A stretch of 9,053 nt of DNA from JAAYYY01 sp964602995. GTDB taxonomy: Bacteria; Chloroflexota; Anaerolineae; Promineifilales; Promineifilaceae. How positions within the stretch are numbered: position 1 is the first letter of the stretch; each line of letters begins with the position of its first letter. A program made the position numbers and the translations under genes. Below the pieces are notes generated by a model. That model worked only from the letters and a program-made list of their open reading frames with translations, was not told the DNA's origin and did not search any database. The DNA lies in NCBI GenBank assembly GCA_964602995.1, contig CAZRTM010000144.1, positions 1-9,053 on the forward strand. Reading direction: 5' to 3'. This document shows, in pieces, positions 1 through 6,978 of this stretch.

Positions 1-42
1 AAGGGAATCTTCGAACCTCGCACAGTTCTTGTCACTCTTCAG

Positions 43-55
43 TTGTTAAGGTGCC
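43..55 (-). promoter_or_regulatory. boxA-like rRNA antitermination site
   Basis: On the minus strand this reads GGCACCTTAACAA, followed by CTGAA. It matches the Escherichia coli rrn boxA (TGCTCTTTAACAA) at 10 of 13 positions, and the following CTGAA resembles the Bacillus-type rrn leader. BoxA RNA is bound by NusB/NusE (S10) to make rRNA transcription resistant to termination. It lies about 170 nt downstream of two consensus promoters that point the same way, so I infer that a 16S or 23S rRNA gene begins just beyond the left edge. The rRNA gene itself is not visible, so the assignment rests on motif and promoter quality. Confidence 0.65.
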
Positions 56-105
56 CGAGTCGAGGCCATTCCGCTCTCGTACCCATCTAGAGACAACAAA
101 ATCCC

Positions 106-126
106 GCAAGCCTTCTTCCGGCTTGC
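106..126 (-). other. Hairpin in the putative rRNA leader
   Basis: GCAAGCC (106-112) and GGCTTGC (120-126) form a perfect 7-bp stem with a 7-nt loop. On the minus strand it lies between promoter P2 and the boxA-like site. No U run follows it directly, so it is not a convincing terminator. It may be a leader structure used in antitermination or pre-rRNA folding. Confidence 0.45.
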
Positions 127-202
127 CGGCTCCGGTACTCTATCTGGTTGTGAGGTCGTCTTTCGCAATGTCTTGCTGAATGGTCTCAGCCCCCGAAACG
201 CT

Positions 203-218
203 CGCTCATCCTTGAGCG
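203..218 (-). other. Small hairpin at the 5' end of the P2 transcript
   Basis: CGCTCA and TGAGCG form a 6-bp stem with a 4-nt loop. The hairpin starts within a few bases of the start expected for promoter P2 (about 219), so the P2 transcript would begin with it. A 5'-terminal hairpin can stabilise RNA, but its role here is inferred. Confidence 0.35.
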
Positions 219-225
219 GATGGTC

Positions 226-253
226 ATTATATCAGACCAGGCACTACTGTCAA
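226..253 (-). promoter_or_regulatory. Putative rRNA promoter P2, perfect consensus
   Basis: On the minus strand, TTGACA (253-248) is followed after 16 bp by TATAAT (231-226). Both hexamers are perfect housekeeping-sigma consensus. Transcription is predicted to start near 219 and run off the left edge. Upstream of the -35 is an AT-rich stretch (254-281) with two TACATAA copies 11 bp apart (261-267 and 272-278), placed where an UP element would sit. This quality, and the boxA-like site downstream, suggest an rRNA operon. Confidence 0.8.
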
Positions 254-391
254 GGGATTTTACATAAGAACTACATAAATCCCTGGCGCCTTCCCCGCTC
301 TGCTGTTGGGCGTTCCGTTATTCGGCTGTGAGGTCGTCTCGCGGGAGTCTTTCCCCCGTACTCTGCTGCCTCTTCCCGGCAACGAGTGGGG

Positions 392-419
392 ATTATACTC
401 CCTCCCTCGCCCCTGTCAA
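392..419 (-). promoter_or_regulatory. Putative rRNA promoter P1, perfect consensus
   Basis: On the minus strand, TTGACA (419-414) is followed after 16 bp by TATAAT (397-392), the same hexamers and spacing as P2 about 166 bp further downstream. The bases after the -10 are GC-rich (CCCCACTC), like the discriminators of stringently controlled rRNA promoters. The start is predicted near 383-387. The -35 lies only 43 bp after the argH stop codon, and I see no hairpin terminator in between, so arg-operon transcripts may read into this region. Confidence 0.78.
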
Positions 420-462
420 CCCCTTTTATGTTGGAATCATATAAGACTGGTTGTTGCAATGC

Positions 463-1836
463 CTATTCCACGGAGATCAACTGTGCCCTGGCGGCCGCCA
501 GTTGTTCCTCTAACCTTCCTGTTCCACCAGTGACAGCACGTGCTCTGAGCGCGCGGTCCACATTAAAGCGTTCCAGGACATCAAGTTCGAATTGGTCGCT
601 GATACTTTGTAGTGCAGCCAGGTCAAGCCTATCCAATGGCATCCCCTCTCTCTCTGCAAGCCGAACGACCTGCCCCACAATCTCATGCGCTTCACGGAAA
701 GGAATGCCTTTCACGGCGAGATAATCAGCCAGCTCCGTCGCAAACAATCCCGCGTCCAACTGCTCGCGAATCCTTGCTTCATTGACTGTCAGGGTACGAA
801 CGGTGCCCGCCAGAACTGGAAGAATCAGAGCCAGGGTGTCATAGGCATCGAAGACCGGTTCTTTATCTTCCTGCAAATCCTTATCATAAGCAGAAGGCAG
901 ACCCTTCAGGGTTGTCAGCAGGCCGATGAGATTGCCCACGAGGCGGCCAGTTTTACCGCGAGTCAGTTCCAATGTATCCGGGTTTTTCTTCTGCGGCATA
1001 ATGCTGGAGCCAGTGCTATAGGCATCGCTGAGGGTGACAAAGCCAAACTCGATGCTGCTAAAGATGATCAGTTGCTCCGCCAGGCGGCTGAGGTGGATGC
1101 CCAGGAGTGCTGAGGCATAAAGGAAGTCAACAGCGAAATCCCGGTCAGAAACCGCATCGATGCTATTCTCGCTGATGCGAACAAAGCCAAGAGCGCCGGC
1201 CAGCGCTTCACGGTCAATCGAATACGCTGTTCCGGCAAGAGCGGCCGAGCCTAACGGTAAGACTGATGCTGATGTCCTGGCTTGCGTGAAGCGATCGGCA
1301 TCGCGCCGTAAGGTCCAGAAGTGCGATAGAAGCCAATGACCCCAGGTAACCGGTTGGGCCTGCTGCAAATGTGTATAGCCGGGCATGGGCGTGTGAAGGT
1401 GCGTCTCCGCGCTTTCAAGCAATGCCATCTGTAACTCACGCAGCAATCCCAGGATTTCATTAACGGCGCGCATAACCCACAGGCGGAAGTCAGTCGCTAC
1501 CTGATCGTTGCGCGAACGACCGGTATGCAACTTGCCTCCAACGGGCCCGATTAGCTCCGTAAGCCGTCGCTCCACCAGTGAGTGGATATCCTCGTCCATA
1601 TTGGTGAAAGGAAGCGCTTGCTTTTCCAATTCAGCGCGCACACGCTCCAGCCCATCTACAATAGCTGTTGCCTCTTCCTCGTTGAGTACACCCGCCCTCT
1701 CAAGTGCCCTGGCCCAGGCAATGCTACCGTCGATATCCTCATTGAAGAGACGCCCGTCAACTGGCAAACTGGCGTTCAGGCGGTGAACAAGTGCGTCTGT
1801 CTGCTCCTCGAACCGCCCTCCCCATAACTTATTCAT
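463..1836 (-). CDS. argH: Argininosuccinate lyase
   Basis: Last step of arginine synthesis: cleavage of argininosuccinate to arginine and fumarate, in the cytosol, as a homotetramer of the fumarase/aspartase fold. The product is 457 residues, normal for the family. Visible motifs are the N-terminal LWGGRFE, TGRSRNDQVATD (105-116), GYTHLQ with the conserved His at 156, and the signature GSSIMPQKKNPD (276-287), which contains the catalytic-loop serines. The ATG at 1836 has GGAGG 6 nt upstream. A second near-identical ATGGAGG block lies 11 nt further upstream. ArgH is the last gene of the operon, 54 nt after argJ. No intrinsic terminator is visible after its TAG stop; the next element is the P1 promoter. 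The gene looks intact and the assignment is secure. Confidence 0.97.
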   Translation of the reverse strand: MNKLWGGRFEEQTDALVHRLNASLPVDGRLFNEDIDGSIAWARALERAGVLNEEEATAIVDGLERVRAELEKQALPFTNMDEDIHSLVERRLTELIGPVGGKLHTGRSRNDQVATDFRLWVMRAVNEILGLLRELQMALLESAETHLHTPMPGYTHLQQAQPVTWGHWLLSHFWTLRRDADRFTQARTSASVLPLGSAALAGTAYSIDREALAGALGFVRISENSIDAVSDRDFAVDFLYASALLGIHLSRLAEQLIIFSSIEFGFVTLSDAYSTGSSIMPQKKNPDTLELTRGKTGRLVGNLIGLLTTLKGLPSAYDKDLQEDKEPVFDAYDTLALILPVLAGTVRTLTVNEARIREQLDAGLFATELADYLAVKGIPFREAHEIVGQVVRLAEREGMPLDRLDLAALQSISDQFELDVLERFNVDRALRARAVTGGTGRLEEQLAAARAQLISVE

Positions 1837-1860
1837 TTACTGCCTCCATAGCGCCTCCAT
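1837..1860 (-). other. Seven-codon ORF abutting argH, with duplicated SD block
   Basis: On the minus strand, an ATG at 1860 opens seven codons (MEALWRQ) that end in TAA at 1839-1837, directly before the argH ATG. The stretch contains two ATGGAGG blocks (1860-1854 and 1849-1843), the second of which is the argH Shine-Dalgarno site. The simplest reading is a small tandem duplication of the SD region. A translated mini-ORF coupled to argH is possible, but its own ribosome site (GGTGGG) is weak. Confidence 0.25.
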
Positions 1861-1890
1861 AGTACAGACCCACCAGCAGGCCAGCAGGCA

Positions 1891-3111
1891 TCAGCTCCGA
1901 TAATCCGCATTGATAGCTACATATTCATGGGTCAGATCACAGGTCCAGACAGTGGTTTCGGCTACACCACCTCCCAGTTTCAGGTGGATATTGATGTCCG
2001 TCTGTCCGAAGATTCTGGCTGCATCAGCTTCCTGATAGGCTAAGGGCGTGCCATTCTCCACAAGCTGCAGCTCCGTCTCATCACCACTGGATATCCACAG
2101 GGCCACGTCGCTTTGATCAAAAGCGACCCCGGCACGCCCGGCGGCGGCCAGAATGCGGCCCCAATTGGCATCACTGCCGGCAAGTGCGGTCTTGACCAGC
2201 GGCGATGTAGCAATGGTATTTGCCACCTGGTGCGCATCCGTCTCACTATCGGCGCCACTGACCCGAATCGTCACGAATTTACTGGCGCCCTCACCATCGC
2301 GCACAATCATCTTGGCCAGCTCGCGACAAACAAACCCAAGCCCTTCTGTGAACGCGGTCATATCATGCGCTTCCGCGACGGAAAGGCCGCTCGCACCGTT
2401 GGCCAGCAACAGGACAGTATCGTTGGTGCTGGTATCGCCATCGACCGAAATGCGGTTGAAGCTCTGGTTAACTGCTTCCCGCAACAGCCCCTGCAACACC
2501 GGCGCTGGAATTTCGGCATCGGTGGTGATCACGCCAAGCATGGTCGCCATATCGGGATGAATCATGCCCGACCCTTTCGCCATGCCACCGATCCGCACCT
2601 CGCCACCTAGAAGCTGGACAGAGACGGCGATCTCTTTCGGGAACGTATCCGTCGTCATAATCGCTTCCGCCGCCGCCTTGCCGCGCTTTCCGGATAACCG
2701 CCGGGCTGCAGCATCAATGCCGGCATTAATTTCTATCATCGGGGGTTGCACGCCGATAACGCCGGTTGAAAGCACAAGAACCTGTTCTGGTTGGCAACCC
2801 AGAGCAAAAGCAGCGCTCTGTTGCATCTGGCGCGCGGCCCACAACCCAGGCGCTCCCGTGCAGGCGTTGGCATTCCCCGCATTAGCAACGACGCCGCGAA
2901 CCTGCGAGCTGTTCGCCTGTAGCGTTTCGCGGTCTAGAATGACAGGCGCTGCCACCACCTGGTTGCGCGTGAAAACACCTGCGGCCGCGCAATCCCGTTC
3001 CGAATAGAGCAAGGCCAGGTCCAGGGCGCGCCCTTTCTTCAAACCACAATGCGCTGCACCCGCCACAAAGCCGTCCGGTGTGGTGATTCCACCCTCAGCA
3101 ATCAGTTCCAT
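1891..3111 (-). CDS. argJ: Bifunctional ornithine acetyltransferase/N-acetylglutamate synthase
   Basis: ArgJ moves the acetyl group from N-acetylornithine to glutamate, regenerating N-acetylglutamate (cyclic pathway). Many members also make it from acetyl-CoA. From the ATG at 3111 the product is 406 residues, a typical family length. The self-cleavage region is clear: KGSGMIHPDMATMLGVITTD, with T190 in the ATML motif expected to become the N-terminal nucleophile of the beta chain. ANAGNANACTG (76-86) and STGVIG (115-120) are also typical. An in-frame ATG at 3153 would add 14 residues, but it lies in the loop of a hairpin and has no good ribosome site. At 3111 an AGGG lies just upstream and the protein starts like known ArgJ. 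The gene lies 70 nt after argG, behind a terminator-like hairpin. Whether this enzyme uses acetyl-CoA cannot be told from sequence; a separate acetyltransferase is encoded upstream. Confidence 0.95.
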   Translation of the reverse strand: MELIAEGGITTPDGFVAGAAHCGLKKGRALDLALLYSERDCAAAGVFTRNQVVAAPVILDRETLQANSSQVRGVVANAGNANACTGAPGLWAARQMQQSAAFALGCQPEQVLVLSTGVIGVQPPMIEINAGIDAAARRLSGKRGKAAAEAIMTTDTFPKEIAVSVQLLGGEVRIGGMAKGSGMIHPDMATMLGVITTDAEIPAPVLQGLLREAVNQSFNRISVDGDTSTNDTVLLLANGASGLSVAEAHDMTAFTEGLGFVCRELAKMIVRDGEGASKFVTIRVSGADSETDAHQVANTIATSPLVKTALAGSDANWGRILAAAGRAGVAFDQSDVALWISSGDETELQLVENGTPLAYQEADAARIFGQTDINIHLKLGGGVAETTVWTCDLTHEYVAINADYRS

Positions 3112-3133
3112 AATTCCCTTCTCTCTTGCAAAG

Positions 3134-3169
3134 ATGAAAAGAGCAGACTCCATTGCGGGAATCTGCTCT
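3134..3169 (-). terminator. Terminator-like hairpin between argG and argJ
   Basis: On the minus strand, AGAGCAGA (3169-3162) pairs with TCTGCTCT (3147-3140). A T-G wobble and TCC/GGA extend this to a 12-bp stem with a 6-nt loop, followed by TTTTCAT. It begins 12 nt after the argG stop and ends about 28 nt before the argJ start. The U run is short, so a partial terminator or an RNA-processing/stability element fits best. Either would lower argJ-argH expression relative to the upstream genes. Confidence 0.55.
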
Positions 3170-3181
3170 AAAAATCATGAT

Positions 3182-4447
3182 TTAGTCTCGTTTGAACACA
3201 GAGTAATCAGGGGCGGCATAGCGCGTGCGGCCACCGTCGCTCACTTCCATCATGGCCTTGACCTTCATCTGTAAGCCAAAGAGGTTGATGAAGCCTTTAG
3301 CATCGCTCTGGTCGTAGACATCTTCTTTGCCAAACGTAGCGAAATCTTCACGATAGAGGCTGTGCGGACTATAGCGGCCCAGGACAGTAACGCTACCCTT
3401 ATACAACTTCAATTTCACCCAACCACTAACCGTCTGCTGCGTTTGCGTCACGAACGCCTGCAGCGCTTCGCGCAAGGTATGGTACCACTTGCCGAAATAG
3501 ACAAGCTCCGCATAGCGCAGCGCTATTTGTTCTTTATAGTGGAGTGTATCACGGTCGAGGCACAGTGATTCCAGCTCGCGGTGAGCGGCGTATAGGATCG
3601 TGCCACCGGGCGTCTCGTAAACACCGCGCGACTTCATGCCGACCAGCCGGTTTTCGACCAGATCCACCCGTCCCACACCGTGTTGGGCGCCCAGGTCATT
3701 CAGATAGGAGATGAGAGCTGCCGGCGACATGGCAACACCATCTACAGCCACCGGAACGCCCCTTTCGAAATCAATCTGCACAACGGCCGGTTCATCCGGA
3801 GCTTCTTCTGGGTCAACGGTCCACTGGTACATCGACGGTTCAGGCGTCTGGGCCGGGTCTTCCAGAATGCCGCCCTCGTGCGAAAGATGCCACAGGTTGC
3901 GGTCACGGCTGTAAATTGACTTCCTGGTGTGCGTTACCGGCACATTGTGTTTGCGCGCATAAGCCAGCGCATCCTCACGAGAGCGGATCTCCCATTCGCG
4001 CCAGGGGGCAATTACCTGGAGAGTGGGATTCAGCGCCTTGTAGGTTAGCTCGAAACGTACCTGGTCGTTGCCCTTGCCGGTGCAGCCATGAGCCACAGCC
4101 TCGGCCCCTTCGGCCTCAGCAATCGACACCTGCCACTTTGCAATCAAAGGGCGGGCGATGCTGGTACCCAACAGATATTGCTTCTCGTAGACGGCCCCCG
4201 TCTGCAGCATGGGAAACAGGAAATCAGTGGCGAATTCATCGCGCAGGTCTTCCACATAGACTTTGCTGGCGCCACTGACCAGCGCTTTCTCACGCAGCCC
4301 ATCAAGCTCGCCGCCACCCTGGCCGATGTCAGCGCAGAAGCAAATGACCTCAGCGCCATAATTTTCGCGCAACCAGGGCACAATAACGGAGGTGTCCAGA
4401 CCGCCGGAGTAAGCGAGCACAACTTTATTGACACTCTTTTTTGACAT
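3182..4447 (-). CDS. argG: Argininosuccinate synthase
   Basis: Joins citrulline and aspartate, using ATP, to form argininosuccinate, the substrate of ArgH. The product has 421 residues, within the family range (about 400-450). The N-terminal ATP-pyrophosphatase P-loop reads AYSGGLDTSVIV (about residues 12-23). The conserved block AHGCTGKGNDQVRFE and the motif SIYSRDRNLWHLSHEGGILED are present, and the C-terminal multimerisation region follows. The ATG at 4447 has GGAGG 5 nt upstream. It lies 22 nt after the acetyltransferase stop, so it is very likely cotranscribed. The citrulline it uses needs an ornithine carbamoyltransferase, which is not encoded in this window. The gene looks intact, with no missing key motif. 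Confidence 0.97.
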   Translation of the reverse strand: MSKKSVNKVVLAYSGGLDTSVIVPWLRENYGAEVICFCADIGQGGGELDGLREKALVSGASKVYVEDLRDEFATDFLFPMLQTGAVYEKQYLLGTSIARPLIAKWQVSIAEAEGAEAVAHGCTGKGNDQVRFELTYKALNPTLQVIAPWREWEIRSREDALAYARKHNVPVTHTRKSIYSRDRNLWHLSHEGGILEDPAQTPEPSMYQWTVDPEEAPDEPAVVQIDFERGVPVAVDGVAMSPAALISYLNDLGAQHGVGRVDLVENRLVGMKSRGVYETPGGTILYAAHRELESLCLDRDTLHYKEQIALRYAELVYFGKWYHTLREALQAFVTQTQQTVSGWVKLKLYKGSVTVLGRYSPHSLYREDFATFGKEDVYDQSDAKGFINLFGLQMKVKAMMEVSDGGRTRYAAPDYSVFKRD

Positions 4448-4469
4448 TCAGTCCTCCAGCCAGGTGGTT

Positions 4470-4997
4470 CTAGTACTCTGTAGCAGGTAGATGAAGTACC
4501 ACTGCAGTTTCATCACAGTTATCAAGCAGTGGGCACTGCTGGCAATCATGCCAGACCTTCTCGGGGAAAAAGGCTCTCTCTGTAATCGCAAAATCAAAGC
4601 GTTGGAAGAAAGTGACAGCACGTGTGAGGGCAAACAGCGTCGGTATCTTACGCTTTTGGGCTTCCTTTAGAAGCGCTTGCATCAGATGCGACCCGATGCC
4701 CATTCCCTGAGCAGCCTCGGCCACAGCCAATGAACGCACTTCTACCAATCCTGATGTATAGCGGAGTAAAGAGACGCAACCAAGCACCTCGTCGCCGGCA
4801 ATAGCCACCAACCAGTCATCGATGGTGTCGTAGACTGATTTGGCAGAACGGGGCAACAATTGCCCCAGGCGGGCATGGTGGTTCACCAACCGCAAAATTT
4901 GTGGCACATCCTCACTTGTCGCCAGTCTGACCGTAACTTGCTCTGGTGTAAACGTAATTAGTGGTACTGGTTGTGTACTTACCCCTTTAACTCTCAT
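4470..4997 (-). CDS. GNAT acetyltransferase, probable short-form N-acetylglutamate synthase
   Basis: A 175-residue single-domain GNAT protein. The acetyl-CoA pyrophosphate loop is QGMGIG (97-102) after the beta strand VEVRSLAV. Towards the C terminus, FFPEKVWHDCQQCPLL followed by DNCDE gives cysteines at 152, 155 and 161, a signature I associate with stand-alone ArgA-like proteins such as those of mycobacteria. It lacks the amino-acid-kinase domain of Escherichia coli ArgA. The likely job is acetyl-CoA-dependent acetylation of glutamate (or glutamine), priming the pathway while ArgJ recycles the acetyl group. Its ATG overlaps the argD stop as ATGA (4997-4994), with GGAGAG upstream, so it is translationally coupled to argD; argG follows after 22 nt. 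The family and operon context are clear. The exact substrate is inferred, so I leave the symbol empty. Confidence 0.85.
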   Translation of the reverse strand: MRVKGVSTQPVPLITFTPEQVTVRLATSEDVPQILRLVNHHARLGQLLPRSAKSVYDTIDDWLVAIAGDEVLGCVSLLRYTSGLVEVRSLAVAEAAQGMGIGSHLMQALLKEAQKRKIPTLFALTRAVTFFQRFDFAITERAFFPEKVWHDCQQCPLLDNCDETAVVLHLPATEY

Positions 4998-6193
4998 ACA
5001 GGACTCTCCACAAGGTCCAGGCAGGCACTCAGAATGGCCACCGCTTCATCGACCTGTTCTTTGCTGATAATCAATGGCGGGCACAGCCGGATCACATTAT
5101 CGCCGGCGTTAATAATCAAAAGCCCTTCGTCACGGGCAGCCTGCATTAAGGGTCGCACCGGTACTGAGAACTCAATTCCGACCAGAAGACCCTTGCCGCG
5201 CACCACTTCAATGGAGGGGGCATTTAGCTGTCGCAGTTGCTCCTGGAGATAGTCGCCCACCTCGCGCACATGCTCGAGAAAGGCGGGATTGTTCACGCGG
5301 TCGAATACTACCTGGGCAGCGCGACAGACCAGTGGCCCGGCGGCGAAGGTGCTACCGTGGTCGCCTGGAGCTATGGCGGCGGCGATCTCATCTCGCACCA
5401 GAACGGCGCCAATGGGCAGGCCTCCAGCCAGCGGCTTGGCCAGGGTCATGATGTCCGGTTCTACGCCATAGTGCTGGTAGGCCCATAAGGTACCCGTACG
5501 CCCCAGTCCGCATTGTACTTCGTCAAAAATGAGGAGTGCGCCGTACTGGTCGCAGCGGGCGCGGATTTCTTGCAAAAATTCAGGAGTGGCGGCGTTAATG
5601 CCACCCTCGCCCTGAACCGGTTCGACGATCACAGCGCAGGTGCTGTCATCAATTAACCCGTCCAGACCAGAAACGTCGTTGAATACGCCGAAGTACACAT
5701 CAGGGACGAGGGGAGCGAATGGTTGCCGGTAGTGCTCCTTATAGGTAGTAGAAAGCGCCCCCATGGTACGCCCGTGGAAGCCACCGCTGAAGGCAACAAT
5801 CTTTGTCTTCCCATTCGCGCCAGAGGTGGTGTGCGCGTATTTGCGGGCGAACTTGAGCGCCGTCTCGTTGGCTTCACTGCCTGAGTTGGAAAAGAAGACG
5901 CGATCGGCAAATGAATTCTCTACCAGCCGTTCAGCCAGTTGCACGTGGGGGTGGGTATGGAAAAGATTGCTGACGTGTGTCAGGCGACTTGCCTGGTCGC
6001 AGACGGCTTCAACCCACTCAGGATCGGCGTGACCCAGGGCATTAACTGCAATACCGGCCATGAAGTCGAGATAGCGCTTGCCGTCTGTATCATAGAGATA
6101 AGCGCCTTCGCCCCTTTCAAAAACAATTTCAGGGCGAACGTACGTCTGGACCAGATAGGACGCTTCGCTCTGAATGACTTGTTCTTTCTTCAT
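4994..6193 (-). CDS. argD: Acetylornithine aminotransferase
   Basis: PLP-dependent class III aminotransferase that converts N-acetylglutamate semialdehyde and glutamate to N-acetylornithine and 2-oxoglutarate. It is 399 residues, the usual size. Motifs in order are NSGSEANE (103-110) binding the PLP phosphate, FHGRT (139-143), EPVQGEGG (191-198), FDEVQ with D224 contacting the pyridine nitrogen, and the Schiff-base lysine K253 in LAKPLAGGLPIGA. The ATG at 6193 follows a GGAAGAG ribosome site, 35 nt after argB. The TGA stop overlaps the next gene's ATG. Related enzymes (ornithine, 4-aminobutyrate or succinylornithine aminotransferases) share these motifs; the operon decides the call. Many ArgD enzymes also serve in lysine synthesis, which cannot be judged here. 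Confidence 0.95.
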   Translation of the reverse strand: MKKEQVIQSEASYLVQTYVRPEIVFERGEGAYLYDTDGKRYLDFMAGIAVNALGHADPEWVEAVCDQASRLTHVSNLFHTHPHVQLAERLVENSFADRVFFSNSGSEANETALKFARKYAHTTSGANGKTKIVAFSGGFHGRTMGALSTTYKEHYRQPFAPLVPDVYFGVFNDVSGLDGLIDDSTCAVIVEPVQGEGGINAATPEFLQEIRARCDQYGALLIFDEVQCGLGRTGTLWAYQHYGVEPDIMTLAKPLAGGLPIGAVLVRDEIAAAIAPGDHGSTFAAGPLVCRAAQVVFDRVNNPAFLEHVREVGDYLQEQLRQLNAPSIEVVRGKGLLVGIEFSVPVRPLMQAARDEGLLIINAGDNVIRLCPPLIISKEQVDEAVAILSACLDLVESPV

Positions 6194-6228
6194 AGTTACT
6201 CTTCCTTGTTCTTCCAGATACCGATTTG

Positions 6229-6978
6229 TTATTTCACCGACACAAAGCGTGTGCCCGCTCCCGTTCTTAAGCCGTCCAAATCGCGAATGATCACTTCCGG
6301 AACACCACGACTTACAACGTCCAATGCTGCCTGTACCTTGGGCACCATGCCGTCTCGTATCACTCCCTGTGCGATCAGCTCATTAGTCGCCGGGGCCGTC
6401 AGACACTCAATCTCTTCTCCGCTTTTGCCCATTACGGCCCGCACGTTAGAGACAAATGATAGAGTGCTGGCTTTGAGCGCAGTGGCAATGGCAGCAGCGG
6501 CTTCGTCGGCATTAACGTTGTAGAGTGCGCCATTGTGACCAAGAGAAATGGGAGATACAACCGGAGTGAGCTGCGAACGAAGGAGCGTATTGAGCAAGCC
6601 GCTGTTCACCTCATCAATCTCTCCAACCAGACCTAAATCGACAGTAGGATGTTGTTTCTTATGGCAGCGCAGCAGCCCGCCGTCCACGCCACTGATGCCC
6701 AGCGCCTGCACCCCAACGGCGAGGAGCGCGCGAACAATGGCCTTGTTGGCCTGCCCAGAAAGAACCATTTGCGCCACTTCGAGGGAAGGCTCATCAGTAA
6801 CGCGCAGCCCTTCAACCTTACGTGGCTCCAGGCCAAGGCGCAGTTGCATGTCGGCAATTGACTTGCCACCGCCGTGGACAATGACAACCGGTTCCCCCAA
6901 ACCAGCTACCGCCTCGGCGAGTGCTGGCAAGAATGCGGGATCCGCCAGCTCGTTACCGCCAATCTTCAGTACCTGCAC
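6229..6978 (-). CDS. argB: Acetylglutamate kinase lacking the N-terminal helix
   Basis: Phosphorylates N-acetylglutamate with ATP. The product is 249 residues and begins directly at the first beta strand, MQVLKIGG. Family active-site residues are present: K5, the glycine loop VHGGGKS (34-40), R59 in GLRVTD, N156 and D158 in YNVNADEAA, and K214 in GMVPKV. The usual Asp in the strand that reads SNVRAV (177-182) is Asn here. It has no N-terminal helix of about 20 residues, the element that links arginine-inhibited hexameric kinases, so it resembles the arginine-insensitive Escherichia coli form. The start is GTG at 6978-6976, directly after the argC TAA with no gap; GGAGG lies 8 nt upstream inside argC. 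The kinase identity is secure. Feedback insensitivity is an inference. Confidence 0.95.
   Translation of the reverse strand: MQVLKIGGNELADPAFLPALAEAVAGLGEPVVIVHGGGKSIADMQLRLGLEPRKVEGLRVTDEPSLEVAQMVLSGQANKAIVRALLAVGVQALGISGVDGGLLRCHKKQHPTVDLGLVGEIDEVNSGLLNTLLRSQLTPVVSPISLGHNGALYNVNADEAAAAIATALKASTLSFVSNVRAVMGKSGEEIECLTAPATNELIAQGVIRDGMVPKVQAALDVVSRGVPEVIIRDLDGLRTGAGTRFVSVK

Larger units (their letters stand above)
149..339 (-). repeat. Direct repeat AGACGACCTCACA, one copy after each rrn promoter
   Basis: The 13-mer AGACGACCTCACA (minus strand) occurs exactly at 339-327 and at 161-149. The first copy begins about 53 nt after the P1 -10 and the second about 65 nt after the P2 -10. Flanking bases are partly conserved: AAGAC shortly upstream and CC after one variable base downstream. 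Possible explanations are a duplicated promoter-leader module or a repeated RNA signal read in transcripts from either promoter. Confidence 0.6.

Noticed and set aside
2113..2610. Plus-strand 165-codon open frame antisense to argJ
   Set aside because: It lies fully antisense to a secure gene, has no family-like motifs, and is explained by the GC-biased codon use of argJ. The other antisense frames over argH, argG, argD and argC are treated the same way.
3112..3153. 14-residue N-terminal extension of argJ from ATG 3153
   Set aside because: The ATG is in the loop of a stable hairpin with no SD, and the extension is not a feature of ArgJ proteins. The ATG at 3111 gives the usual 406 residues.
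3140..3169. Terminator on the plus strand at the argG-argJ hairpin
   Set aside because: No plus-strand gene needs it and the plus-strand side is followed by A residues rather than T.
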